Source of the DNA: an uncultured Bacteroidales bacterium
GTDB lineage: Bacteria; Bacteroidota; Bacteroidia; Bacteroidales; FEN-979
Reading direction: 5' to 3'
Length of the DNA stretch: 64,000 bases
NCBI GenBank assembly: GCA_903875045.1
Contig: CAIQUS010000135.1
Span: forward strand, 1-64,000
In this document: positions 17,456-25,104 of the stretch, one piece after another
How positions within the stretch are numbered: position 1 is the first letter of the stretch
Layout: each line of letters begins with the position of its first letter
Notes under the pieces: generated by a model
Seen by the model: only the letters and a program-made list of their open reading frames with translations
Database searches by the model: none
What the model was told of the DNA's origin: nothing
Position numbers and translations under genes: made by a program

Positions 17456-18070
17456 TTAGAAGAGGCCGTGCAGTTGTGCATTGATATGGTCAATGACTTG
17501 TCCAAGATCTTCCGGTTTTTCACTCACCTTGAGCGTATCTGCATCAATGATGAGGAGTTTTCCGAATTTATATCCTTCAATCCAATCTTCGTACATCTCA
17601 TTCAGGTTCTTCAGGTAATCAAGACGGATGGCATTTTCGTAATCCCTGCCCCGCTTCTGAATCTGACTTACAAGTGTGGGAACACTGGCCCTGAGATAAA
17701 TGAGCAGATCCGGAGGAAGGATGAAGGTTCCCATAAGATCAAACAGCGACCGGTAATTCTCATAATCGCGTGTACTCATAAGATTCATCGCATGCAGGTT
17801 GGGTGCGAAAATGTAAGCATCTTCGTATATTGTCCGATCCTGAACGACTGTTTTCCCTGAATTCCGGATATCTACCACCTGCCTGAAACGGCTGTTTAAA
17901 AAATAGATCTGCAGATTAAACGACCAACGCTGCATGTCTTCATAAAAACTGTTAAGGTATGGATTCGTATCTACATCTTCATAATGGGGATCCCATCCGA
18001 AATGTTTGGCAAGTAAGCCAGTCAGTGTTGTTTTACCGGAGCCGATGTTTCCGGCTATCGCAATGTGCAT
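17456..18070 (-). CDS. Deoxynucleoside kinase (dNK family)
   Basis: A 204-residue kinase of the deoxyadenosine/deoxyguanosine/deoxycytidine group, salvaging deoxynucleosides to monophosphates. The P-loop is GNIGSGKTT at residues 7-15. The DRTIYEDAYIFAPN segment carries the family's acidic catalytic region, and YLRASVPTLVSQIQKRGRDYE the arginine lid. The exact base preference cannot be read. It lies 35 bp after the GH3 gene and 41 bp before kdsB. Confidence 0.9.
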   Translation of the reverse strand: MHIAIAGNIGSGKTTLTGLLAKHFGWDPHYEDVDTNPYLNSFYEDMQRWSFNLQIYFLNSRFRQVVDIRNSGKTVVQDRTIYEDAYIFAPNLHAMNLMSTRDYENYRSLFDLMGTFILPPDLLIYLRASVPTLVSQIQKRGRDYENAIRLDYLKNLNEMYEDWIEGYKFGKLLIIDADTLKVSEKPEDLGQVIDHINAQLHGLF

Positions 18071-18105
18071 GAGTTTGAATTTGTGATCAAAATTAAAAAA
18101 AGGAA

Positions 18106-19626
18106 TTAACCCGGCGTTATCAAATGCAGGATTTCATCAATATATTTTCTGTCGTTGGATAATCTGGGAACTTTATGCTGTCCACCCAATTTCCCTTTCG
18201 ACTTTAGCCAGTTGTAAAATGTGTGAGGGGGTACTTTTCTGATTTGCGGTTCTTCAAGCATTAATCCATTGTAGCGTTTCGCTTCATAATCAGAATTTAG
18301 CGACTTGAGTGCCGTATCCAGGGCTGCTGCAAAAAAAGCAAGATCATCGGGCGGTTTTTCAAATTCAACAAGCCATTCATGGGCACCTTTTTGCGTACCG
18401 CACATATAAATGGGGGCTGCAGTATATTCCGTAACTACGGCATGACTGCGTTCACACGCTATGGCAATGGCTTTTTCTGCATTATCGATAATGAGTTCCT
18501 CACCGAATGCATTGATGAAGTTCCGGGTCCTGCCTGAAATTCTGATTCTATAAGGACGGCAAGAGGTGAATTGGATGGTATCACCGATCAGGTATCGCCA
18601 TAAACCGGCATTTGTGGTGATCACCATGGCATAGTTGGTGAATAAATCGACCTTGTCAAGGCTATATGCTTCAGGATGGTCCAACCCAACCTGGTCTATC
18701 GGTATGAATTCATAATAAATACCATAGTCGAGCATCAGCAACATATCGTCGGCCAACGGCCGGTCCTGAATACCAAAAAAACCCTCCGATGCATTATATG
18801 TTTCCAGATAATTGACCTTTGCAGATGGAAGAATCTGCCTGAACTGATCACGATAAGGGGAAAAATTTACACCACCATGAATGAATAATTCAAAGTTGGG
18901 CCAGACTTCAAGAAGATTAGATTTTCCAGTCATCTCCAAAACATGTTTAAACAACATCAAGGTCCAGGAGGGAACCCCGGAAATGCTTGTAACATCATGC
19001 TGGATGGTAGCTGCAGCCATCATTTCAATTTTACTTTCCCATTCATCCATCAGGGCAATTGATAAGTTTGGTGTCCGCAAAAACTCAATCCACACGGGCA
19101 GATTTTGAATAAGAATGGCAGAAAGATCACCCTGAATGTAAGATTCATTGTTTACCTCCATGATCTGATGAGAACCTCCCATTGCAATCGACTTGCCGTC
19201 AAAAAGCTTTGTCTCCAGATGTGTGTTGAAATAAATTGACAGCAAATCCTTTCCCCCTTTAAAGTGACACTCCTCCAAGGCCTCCTGACTTACAGGTATG
19301 AATTTACTTTTATCATTGGTAGTACCGGATGATTTGGCAAACCACTTAATCTCTGATGGCCACAAAATATTTTGTTCTCCCTGGCGAAGCCTGTCAATCG
19401 AGCCTTTCATTGAATCATAATCCTGGACAGGTAAACGATTCTTAAACTGTTCAGGTGTGGTTATGGACTTAAAATCGTATTGCCGGCCCCATTCCGTATT
19501 GCGTGCCGCTGAAAGAAGTTTACGTAACCATTCAATCTGGACCTCATCCGGATATTGCATAAACAATTCTATCTGATGAATGCGCTTTTTCATCAGCCAG
19601 GAGATAACAGAATTAATCAAAGCCAT
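18106..19626 (-). CDS. GH3-family acyl-adenylating protein
   Basis: A 506-residue member of the GH3 auxin-responsive family within the adenylate-forming superfamily. Landmarks include the phosphate loop WFAKSSGTTNDKSKFIPVS, the later YNASEGFFGIQDRP, and LWRYLIGDTIQFTS with the AMP-contacting Asp. In plants such enzymes join amino acids to small acids. Bacteroidota carry homologues of undefined substrate, so only acyl-AMP chemistry is inferred. It has its own candidate promoter (TTG-N21-TATTTTTG) and probably leads the leftward set with the nucleoside kinase. Confidence 0.88.
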   Translation of the reverse strand: MALINSVISWLMKKRIHQIELFMQYPDEVQIEWLRKLLSAARNTEWGRQYDFKSITTPEQFKNRLPVQDYDSMKGSIDRLRQGEQNILWPSEIKWFAKSSGTTNDKSKFIPVSQEALEECHFKGGKDLLSIYFNTHLETKLFDGKSIAMGGSHQIMEVNNESYIQGDLSAILIQNLPVWIEFLRTPNLSIALMDEWESKIEMMAAATIQHDVTSISGVPSWTLMLFKHVLEMTGKSNLLEVWPNFELFIHGGVNFSPYRDQFRQILPSAKVNYLETYNASEGFFGIQDRPLADDMLLMLDYGIYYEFIPIDQVGLDHPEAYSLDKVDLFTNYAMVITTNAGLWRYLIGDTIQFTSCRPYRIRISGRTRNFINAFGEELIIDNAEKAIAIACERSHAVVTEYTAAPIYMCGTQKGAHEWLVEFEKPPDDLAFFAAALDTALKSLNSDYEAKRYNGLMLEEPQIRKVPPHTFYNWLKSKGKLGGQHKVPRLSNDRKYIDEILHLITPG

Positions 19627-19651
19627 ATTATTCGAGCTTGGTTACGGTGCC

Positions 19652-19683
19652 CAAAAATAGTACTAAATCCATTAACTCGCCAA
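19652..19683 (-). promoter_or_regulatory. Candidate promoter for the GH3 gene
   Basis: The minus strand has TTG (19681-19683), 21 nt, then TATTTTTG (19652-19659). This fits the consensus with slightly long spacing; the ATG is at 19626. Confidence 0.5.
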
Positions 19684-19751
19684 TGACCGGTTGCAGAAAA
19701 TCTCTTCCGATTGAAAAAAAAAGCTTTGTTACGTTATTTTTAATGTTTTCG

Positions 19752-19782
19752 TTTGTAAAAAGATATTATTGTTGTATGTTTG
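19752..19782 (+). promoter_or_regulatory. ackA: Promoter for ackA
   Basis: TTTG (19752-19755), 19 nt, then TATGTTTG (19775-19782): a full match to the Bacteroidota -33/-7 consensus at ideal spacing. The transcript should start near 19789, giving a leader of about 73 nt. Confidence 0.75.
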
Positions 19783-19861
19783 CATACCCTAACATGTGAT
19801 ACTAAATGTTTGGGTTGTGAAACCAACCTGAACCTCATTTTCACTTACATCTACTAAAACA

Positions 19862-21076
19862 ATGAAAATCCTTGTTTTAAACTGCGGCAGCTCTTCCATC
19901 AAGTATCAACTCATTGAACTTTCTGAAGAAACAGATCTCAAAGCCAAAGGATTACTTGATCGAATCGGACTTACTACAAGTGAACTTGTTCACCAGGTAA
20001 CCGGTAAAGAGAAATATAAAATCACCCAGGAAGTTCCCGATCACCAGGTTGGGATCAATCTCATTCTGAAAACACTTAAAGATCCTGTTTTTGGTGTAAT
20101 TCAGGATGAGAATGAAATTGTTGCGGTGGGACATCGTGTTGCCCATGGTGGTGAAAATTTTAAAACCAGTGTACTGATTACTGAAAATGTAAAAAAAGAA
20201 ATCGAAAAATGTATTGAACTTGCTCCCCTGCACAACCCGGCCAACCTGAAAGGAATCCTGTCTATTGAAGCCATCCTCCCTCATGTCCCTCAGGTTGCAG
20301 TTTTCGACACTTCTTTCCATCAAACCATGCCCCCATACTCATACTTGTATGCTATCCCTTATGAATTCTATGAGAAATACAGAATACGCCGTTATGGTTT
20401 TCATGGTACTTCGCATAAATACATTGGACAGAAAGCTTGCCGTTATCTGGGTAAGGACTTTAATAACCTCAGAATAATCACTTGCCACCTTGGAAATGGG
20501 TCATCCATTGCCGCAATACAAAATGGCCTCTCGGTCGACACTTCGATGGGATTTACTCCGCTTGAAGGATTGATGATGGGTACACGCAGTGGTGATGTGG
20601 ACCTGGGGGTATTGCTATTTCTTGCTGAAAAAGAAAACCTCAGCATTGCCGACACCAACGCAATGTTCAATAAAAGAAGCGGGGTGTGTGGCATTTCCGG
20701 CATTTCCTTTGACATGCGCGATGTGGGACAAGCGGCGGGAAATGGCAATGTGCGGGCACAGCTTTCCCTCGACATGTACGCCTACCGTGTTAAAAAATAC
20801 ATTGGGGCTTATGCCGCAGCAATGAGTGGTGTTGACCTGATCATCTGTGCTGGCGGTATTGGTGAAAATGATGTCGATTCGCGTAAACGGATCCTTGAAG
20901 GCCTTGGATTTTTAGGTGTTGATTTTGATCCCGACCGCAATTTAAGCCGGGGTAAAGAAGCCATCTTAACCAGACCTGGATCCCGCGTGGTGGCAATGGT
21001 AATGCCAACAAATGAAGAATTGGTTATTGCAATTGATACATATAATATAGTTACAGATTCAGAATTTAACTTTTAA
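19862..21076 (+). CDS. ackA: Acetate kinase
   Basis: It makes ATP and acetate from acetyl phosphate, the energy-yielding end of fermentation. The 404-residue sequence opens with the signature LNCGSSSIKYQL. Later come VGHRVAHGGENF, the FDTSFHQTMP catalytic block, RYGFHGTSHKYI, CHLGNGSSIAAI and the CAGGIGEND motif. Phosphotransacetylase usually sits next to ackA but none is in the window. A response-regulator gene starts 11 bp downstream and should be co-transcribed. The pair ends at a strong hairpin near 22060-22090. Confidence 0.97.
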   Translation: MKILVLNCGSSSIKYQLIELSEETDLKAKGLLDRIGLTTSELVHQVTGKEKYKITQEVPDHQVGINLILKTLKDPVFGVIQDENEIVAVGHRVAHGGENFKTSVLITENVKKEIEKCIELAPLHNPANLKGILSIEAILPHVPQVAVFDTSFHQTMPPYSYLYAIPYEFYEKYRIRRYGFHGTSHKYIGQKACRYLGKDFNNLRIITCHLGNGSSIAAIQNGLSVDTSMGFTPLEGLMMGTRSGDVDLGVLLFLAEKENLSIADTNAMFNKRSGVCGISGISFDMRDVGQAAGNGNVRAQLSLDMYAYRVKKYIGAYAAAMSGVDLIICAGGIGENDVDSRKRILEGLGFLGVDFDPDRNLSRGKEAILTRPGSRVVAMVMPTNEELVIAIDTYNIVTDSEFNF

Positions 21077-21087
21077 TCCTTAAAATT

Positions 21088-22059
21088 ATGGCACCAATTA
21101 GTTTGTATATTGTCGAAGATGAACTCATCATTGCACATGATCTTAAAGCCAAACTGGCCAATTTCGGGTATGATGTTCTGGGAATTGACACCAAGGGAGA
21201 AAGTGCGATTGAAAACATTGCCAACCTTCAGGAATCAAACCTTGAACCCGATATTGTGATCATGGATGTTGGCCTGGCTGGTAAAATGGATGGCATTGAA
21301 GCTGCCCGTATTCTTACCGAAAATTATAATTGTGGAATTATTTTCCTTACATCAATGAATAAAAGTGAAATTTTCTCAAAATCATTTTCACTTAAGCCCT
21401 ACGCCTACCTTTTCAAACCAGTTGATATTGATCAAATCCGGGCTGCAATCGAAGTGGCAAATTACCAGCGCAATCTTGAAATCACCAATGAACGTATTAT
21501 TTCAGAATTGAAAAAGGAGATTGAACAACGTAAAAAGGTGGAGAAAGAAAGAAACCTTCGCCTGCAGGAACGCATCCACGCGGAACAGAAAGTGAACCAG
21601 CTTCTTAAACAAAAACATCACATGGAGATCGATCTGATCAACAGGGAACTGGCAACTTCATCGATTTTTATTTCGCAAAAAAATAAAATTATCGGACTGA
21701 TAAAAAAGGACATCAACCGCCTGGTTCGCAACCAGAAAAGCATCACCAAGGTTGAAATTGCCAAAGTACTGAAGACCATTGATGAAAACATCAAGTTTGA
21801 TAACGACTGGCATCGCATCAAGGCTCATTTTGAAAACATCCATCCGGGCTTCTTCGACCGCTTAAGGAAAGTTTACCCGCAACTCACACCCACTGACCAC
21901 AAACTTTGTGCGTTGTTGCGCATGAACCTGAACACCAAGGAAATTTCGCACATCCTGAAGATTACCGCACCAAGTACTGAAATTTCACGTATCCGGTTGC
22001 GCAAAAAGCTCGACCTTCCCAAAGGGATCAACCTTACACAGTACATCTGTGAAATATAA
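21088..22059 (+). CDS. Response regulator with coiled-coil linker and LuxR-like HTH
   Basis: A 323-residue regulator. The receiver domain (about 1-125) has the acidic pocket EDE at 10-12, acceptor Asp60 in VIMDVGLAG, the switch residue in FLTSMNK and the Lys in YLFKPVD. A charged helical linker (about 130-200; ISELKKEIEQRKKVEKERN) follows. The C-terminal helix-turn-helix (about 255-320; YPQLTPTDHKLCALLRMNLNTKEIS) is of the LuxR-like type common in Bacteroidota. No partner histidine kinase is adjacent. Its coupling to ackA (11-bp gap) suggests control by, or of, acetate metabolism, but that is inference from position only. Confidence 0.88.
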   Translation: MAPISLYIVEDELIIAHDLKAKLANFGYDVLGIDTKGESAIENIANLQESNLEPDIVIMDVGLAGKMDGIEAARILTENYNCGIIFLTSMNKSEIFSKSFSLKPYAYLFKPVDIDQIRAAIEVANYQRNLEITNERIISELKKEIEQRKKVEKERNLRLQERIHAEQKVNQLLKQKHHMEIDLINRELATSSIFISQKNKIIGLIKKDINRLVRNQKSITKVEIAKVLKTIDENIKFDNDWHRIKAHFENIHPGFFDRLRKVYPQLTPTDHKLCALLRMNLNTKEISHILKITAPSTEISRIRLRKKLDLPKGINLTQYICEI

Positions 22060-22092
22060 AAAAAAACGCGGCTTTCGCCGCGTTTTTTTTTT
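22058..22092. terminator. Bidirectional rho-independent terminator
   Basis: An A-run, ACGCGGC (22066-22072), TTTC loop, GCCGCGT (22077-22083), then a T-run. It is symmetric, so it can end both the rightward ackA/regulator transcript and the leftward yebC transcript. It overlaps the ends of both genes. Confidence 0.92.
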
Positions 22093-22831
22093 ATAGTTTT
22101 TCCGCCATCTCGTCACTGATCTCCAGTGTATGGAAAACATTCTGCACATCATCATCCTCTTCGATGATATCAATAAGTCTCAGTACTTTTCTCGTCGCAT
22201 CCTCCTCAAGGGTGACTGTTGTTTTGGGGATACGTTGTAAAGAAGCACTCTCCGGTTCAATTTTAAGCTTTTCAAGTTTTTTGATCATACTTCCAAAATC
22301 CTCCATCGCCGTGGTAATATTGAAAACATCATCTTCCATCGTAATTTCTTCAGCACCTGCATCGATGAGTTCCATTTCAAACTCATCCCTGTCCAGGTCA
22401 CCTTTAGGAACCACAAATACACCTTTTCGATCGAAAAGGAAATTAAGCATCCCATTCTGACCTAATTCGCCCCCATGTTTGTTAAAATAAGCCCTGACAT
22501 TTGAAACCGTACGTTGCAAATTGTCGGTAGTACATTCAACAAAAATTGCCACTCCATGAGGTCCCTTGCCTTCGTATGTTGTTTCAATCAGTGCTGCAGC
22601 ATCTTTGTCGGCTCCTTTGCTGATTGCCCGCTGAATGTTGTCTTTCGGCATGGAAGCCCCCTTGGCATTGGCGATTGCAAGGCGCAACCTCGGATTACCA
22701 TCAGGATCAGCCCCCCCTTCCTTCACTGCTATCGTAATATCTTTGATGATCTTGGAGAAGATTTTTGAACGCTTCGCATCCAATGCACCTTTCTTGCGCT
22801 TTATTGTGGACCATTTATTGTGACCTGACAT
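22091..22831 (-). CDS. yebC: YebC/PmpR-family protein
   Basis: A 246-residue member of the YebC/PmpR/TACO1 family. It begins MSGHNKWSTIKRKKGALDAKRSKIFSK (split across the usual domain 1), then IANAKGASMPKDNIQRAI and YEGKGPHGVAIFVE, all near-invariant family blocks. Members have been described as transcription regulators, and some newer work links them to translation of difficult peptide motifs, so the role should be left open. The gene diverges from a lipoprotein gene, and overlapping promoter elements lie between them. Confidence 0.95.
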   Translation of the reverse strand: MSGHNKWSTIKRKKGALDAKRSKIFSKIIKDITIAVKEGGADPDGNPRLRLAIANAKGASMPKDNIQRAISKGADKDAAALIETTYEGKGPHGVAIFVECTTDNLQRTVSNVRAYFNKHGGELGQNGMLNFLFDRKGVFVVPKGDLDRDEFEMELIDAGAEEITMEDDVFNITTAMEDFGSMIKKLEKLKIEPESASLQRIPKTTVTLEEDATRKVLRLIDIIEEDDDVQNVFHTLEISDEMAEKL

Positions 22832-22878
22832 AAAATTATTGTTTATTGATTAACAATGTAAAATTAATAAAAAAAGGG

Positions 22879-22906
22879 TTTGTTATTAAAACGATTGGTA
22901 AATTTG
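22879..22906 (+). promoter_or_regulatory. Candidate promoter for the Ig-like lipoprotein
   Basis: TTTG (22879-22882), 16 nt, then TAAATTTG (22899-22906). The -7 is exact but the spacing is short. The GTG start is at 22939. Confidence 0.45.
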
Positions 22907-22912
22907 GGGTCG

Positions 22913-22944
22913 CAAACTTACAAAAATCTTAGGCTCTCGTGCAA
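22913..22944 (-). promoter_or_regulatory. yebC: Candidate promoter for yebC
   Basis: The minus strand has TTG (22942-22944), 21 nt, then TAAGTTTG (22913-22920). It overlaps the start of the divergent lipoprotein gene, so the two transcription starts are interleaved. Confidence 0.45.
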
Positions 22945-24732
22945 CGATCGATCATTTTATTTTACTTTTTTCTTATTTCCGCGGCATTGCTGCTGTACAG
23001 TTGTGCAAACCCGGTAAGCCCGACAGGCGGACCAAAAGATTTAACACCTCCCATCGTAATCGGTTGCCAGCCCCCAAATTTAGCCACAAAATTCAATGAT
23101 CATAGTATCCGGATCGATTTTAACGAATTCATCAACCTGAAAAGTCCGGCAACTGAAATTTTTATTTCTCCCCCGTTAAAAACGCCTCTTGATCCAAGGC
23201 TTCGTGGAAAATCACTGGTAATCAAACTTGAGGATAGTCTGAGTGTCAACACCACCTATTCAATCACTTTCGGAAATTCAATTGTTGATCTGACCGAAAG
23301 CAATGCATTGAAGGGGTTCAATTATGTTTTCTCAACCGGCGATTTTGTCGACACCCTCTCGTTGCAGGGCAACCTTCAGACAGCATTCGACCATAAACCT
23401 CAAAAGGATGTTTTCGTTGAATTATACATGGACAACAACGACACAATTCCCTTTGATTCCCTGCCACTCAGAGTAGCACCCTATTACATTACCAAAACCG
23501 ATGACCAGGGAAATTTCCGTTTCAACAACCTGCAAAACGAACCATATAAACTATTCGCACTGGCAGATCAGAATGGAGACCTGATATTCAACCAACCTTC
23601 TGAAAAAATTGCTTTTTACGACAGTCTTGTCTCTCCATTTTATATTTCAGTCCCCCGGCAGGATACATCCCGGAAAGACTCACTACAAACTAACCCCGGG
23701 AAAACAGCCGGGAATAAGGTCAAGAATGCCGATTCGTTGCGAAAAACAGATTCCATTCACAAAGCAGATTCTATCCGACAAAACTACTTGCTGTATCCCT
23801 CCTATCCTCTCTTTCTTTTCGAAGAATCTGACTCTATCCAACGCATGGTGAATGCAACATTCCCTAAAGAAGGATTGGTGTTACTCGTTTTCAGATTCCC
23901 GGTCAAAGACCTTCGGATTGTGGCATTGAACTTTGATTCTATTACCCCCTGGTTTATTGAAGAAGCATCAAAACACAAAGACTCTGTACGGTTGTGGATT
24001 ACACGGCCAAAAGTCGATTCATTGATTGCAAAAGTGATTACCGGCAATAAATTAATGGACACATTGCGACTTGAAATTTCCCAAAAGGAAATTCAAAAAA
24101 AACCTTCTAAAAAAGACAAACAAGGGCAGCTGGCCATTTCGAATTCTGCAGCAGGCTCCGGGTTCAATCAGTATAAAAATAAAATTGTACTCACTTTTTC
24201 CTATCCCCTTATCCGGTGGGATTTTAAACGGATCCTGCTGATTTCAGATAAAGACACCGTCCATCCTGAAATTCAATTTTCTGACAGCCTGAAGCGCAGG
24301 ATTATCGTCCTTCACAAATGGGTTGAGGAAAAAAGCTACAAAATCCTGATTCCTGATTCAGTTTTTTTTGGAATCCATGATATAACACACGACTCTATTC
24401 TAATGGATTTCAGAACAAAAGGTGAAAAAGATTTCGGCAACCTTATCCTTACGATGAATATGGATAAGCGACCAGGACAGTATATTGTTCAACTCATGAA
24501 TGAAAAGGAATCAACCATTTTTGAAGAACAAATAATAAATGGTTCCGGAAAAATCCATTTTGACTTTATGCACCCGGGTAAATATAAAATCAAAGCCATC
24601 CTTGACCGCAACAGGAACAAGCGCTGGGATACCGGAAATTACAAATTGCAAATTCAACCCGAAGAGGTCATTTACCTTCCGAAAATCGTTGAAATAAGAG
24701 CAAACTGGGACGTGGAAGAAACCTGGGATTAG
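22939..24732 (+). CDS. Lipoprotein with N-terminal Ig-like domain
   Basis: A 597-residue lipoprotein with a signal peptide and lipid-attachment Cys22 (LLLYSC). The region after the Cys (GPKDLTPPIVIGCQPPNLAT, then HSIRIDFNEFINLKS, and later YSITFGNSIVDLTE) is the SbsA-type Ig-like domain typical of Bacteroidota lipoproteins. The middle has a Lys/Ser/Asp-rich linker (about 248-285). The C-terminus (LDRNRNKRWDTGNY) resembles the end of a small beta-sandwich. It starts at a GTG (22939-22941). It is convergent with and overlaps the ArsR-type gene by 4 bp. Function is unknown; a cell-surface or periplasmic structural role is likely. Confidence 0.8.
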   Translation: MQRSIILFYFFLISAALLLYSCANPVSPTGGPKDLTPPIVIGCQPPNLATKFNDHSIRIDFNEFINLKSPATEIFISPPLKTPLDPRLRGKSLVIKLEDSLSVNTTYSITFGNSIVDLTESNALKGFNYVFSTGDFVDTLSLQGNLQTAFDHKPQKDVFVELYMDNNDTIPFDSLPLRVAPYYITKTDDQGNFRFNNLQNEPYKLFALADQNGDLIFNQPSEKIAFYDSLVSPFYISVPRQDTSRKDSLQTNPGKTAGNKVKNADSLRKTDSIHKADSIRQNYLLYPSYPLFLFEESDSIQRMVNATFPKEGLVLLVFRFPVKDLRIVALNFDSITPWFIEEASKHKDSVRLWITRPKVDSLIAKVITGNKLMDTLRLEISQKEIQKKPSKKDKQGQLAISNSAAGSGFNQYKNKIVLTFSYPLIRWDFKRILLISDKDTVHPEIQFSDSLKRRIIVLHKWVEEKSYKILIPDSVFFGIHDITHDSILMDFRTKGEKDFGNLILTMNMDKRPGQYIVQLMNEKESTIFEEQIINGSGKIHFDFMHPGKYKIKAILDRNRNKRWDTGNYKLQIQPEEVIYLPKIVEIRANWDVEETWD

Positions 24733-25031
24733 TGTATAACACACTGATTGATACAGTCGATGATATTGGCTAAAACGTTTGTTTTCAGGGAATACAAAAT
24801 CATCTTACCATCGCGTTTTGACTCAAGCAATCCTTTGTTTTTCAAAATGTTTAAATGATGGGAGGCGGAAGCCTGTTCAATGCCTAACCTTTCATAAATC
24901 TCTGTAACTGTGAGTTTTTTATTTTCCGTAAGCAAGTCAATGATAGCGATGCGCATTGGATGAGCCATTGCACGCAGTTTGCTGGCAGCCATTTCAAGTT
25001 TTTGAATGTCAAGGGTGTTTTTCTTCGTCAT
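24729..25031 (-). CDS. ArsR-family winged-helix transcription regulator
   Basis: A 100-residue winged-helix protein. The wHTH is clear: LRAMAHPMRIAIIDLLTENKKLTVTEIYERL, then the recognition stretch EQASASHHLNILKNKGLLESKRDGKMILYSLK. There is no CxC metal motif in the DNA-binding helix; the only cysteine is near the C-terminus (NIIDCINQC), where other ligands might lie. The effector is unknown. Its own promoter region holds an inverted repeat that could be an autoregulatory operator. It lies just downstream of adenine deaminase in orientation but has its own promoter. Confidence 0.88.
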   Translation of the reverse strand: MTKKNTLDIQKLEMAASKLRAMAHPMRIAIIDLLTENKKLTVTEIYERLGIEQASASHHLNILKNKGLLESKRDGKMILYSLKTNVLANIIDCINQCVIH

Positions 25032-25056
25032 AGCGTGTTAGTTTGAATATATTTTA

Positions 25057-25064
25057 CAAAGGTA
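25057..25064 (-). promoter_or_regulatory. Candidate promoter -7 element for the ArsR-type gene
   Basis: The minus strand reads TACCTTTG, an exact TAnnTTTG match, 25 bp upstream of the ATG. It abuts an inverted repeat at 25068-25104. Confidence 0.55.
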
Positions 25065-25067
25065 TTA

Positions 25068-25104
25068 AAATACACAATACTAATATATATAAATATGTGT
25101 ATTT
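25068..25104. promoter_or_regulatory. Inverted repeat, candidate ArsR operator
   Basis: AAATACACA (25068-25076) and TGTGTATTT (25096-25104) are perfect complements with a 19-nt AT-rich spacer. It starts 3 bp upstream of the -7 element, where the -33 contact would be, so a bound dimer could block polymerase. The right arm touches the end of the adenine deaminase gene. Confidence 0.5.

Noticed and set aside
24729-25031. ArsR-type gene as an arsenic-resistance operon
   Set aside because: No arsenate reductase or arsenite pump is adjacent, and the usual metal-binding Cys pair in the DNA-binding helix is absent.
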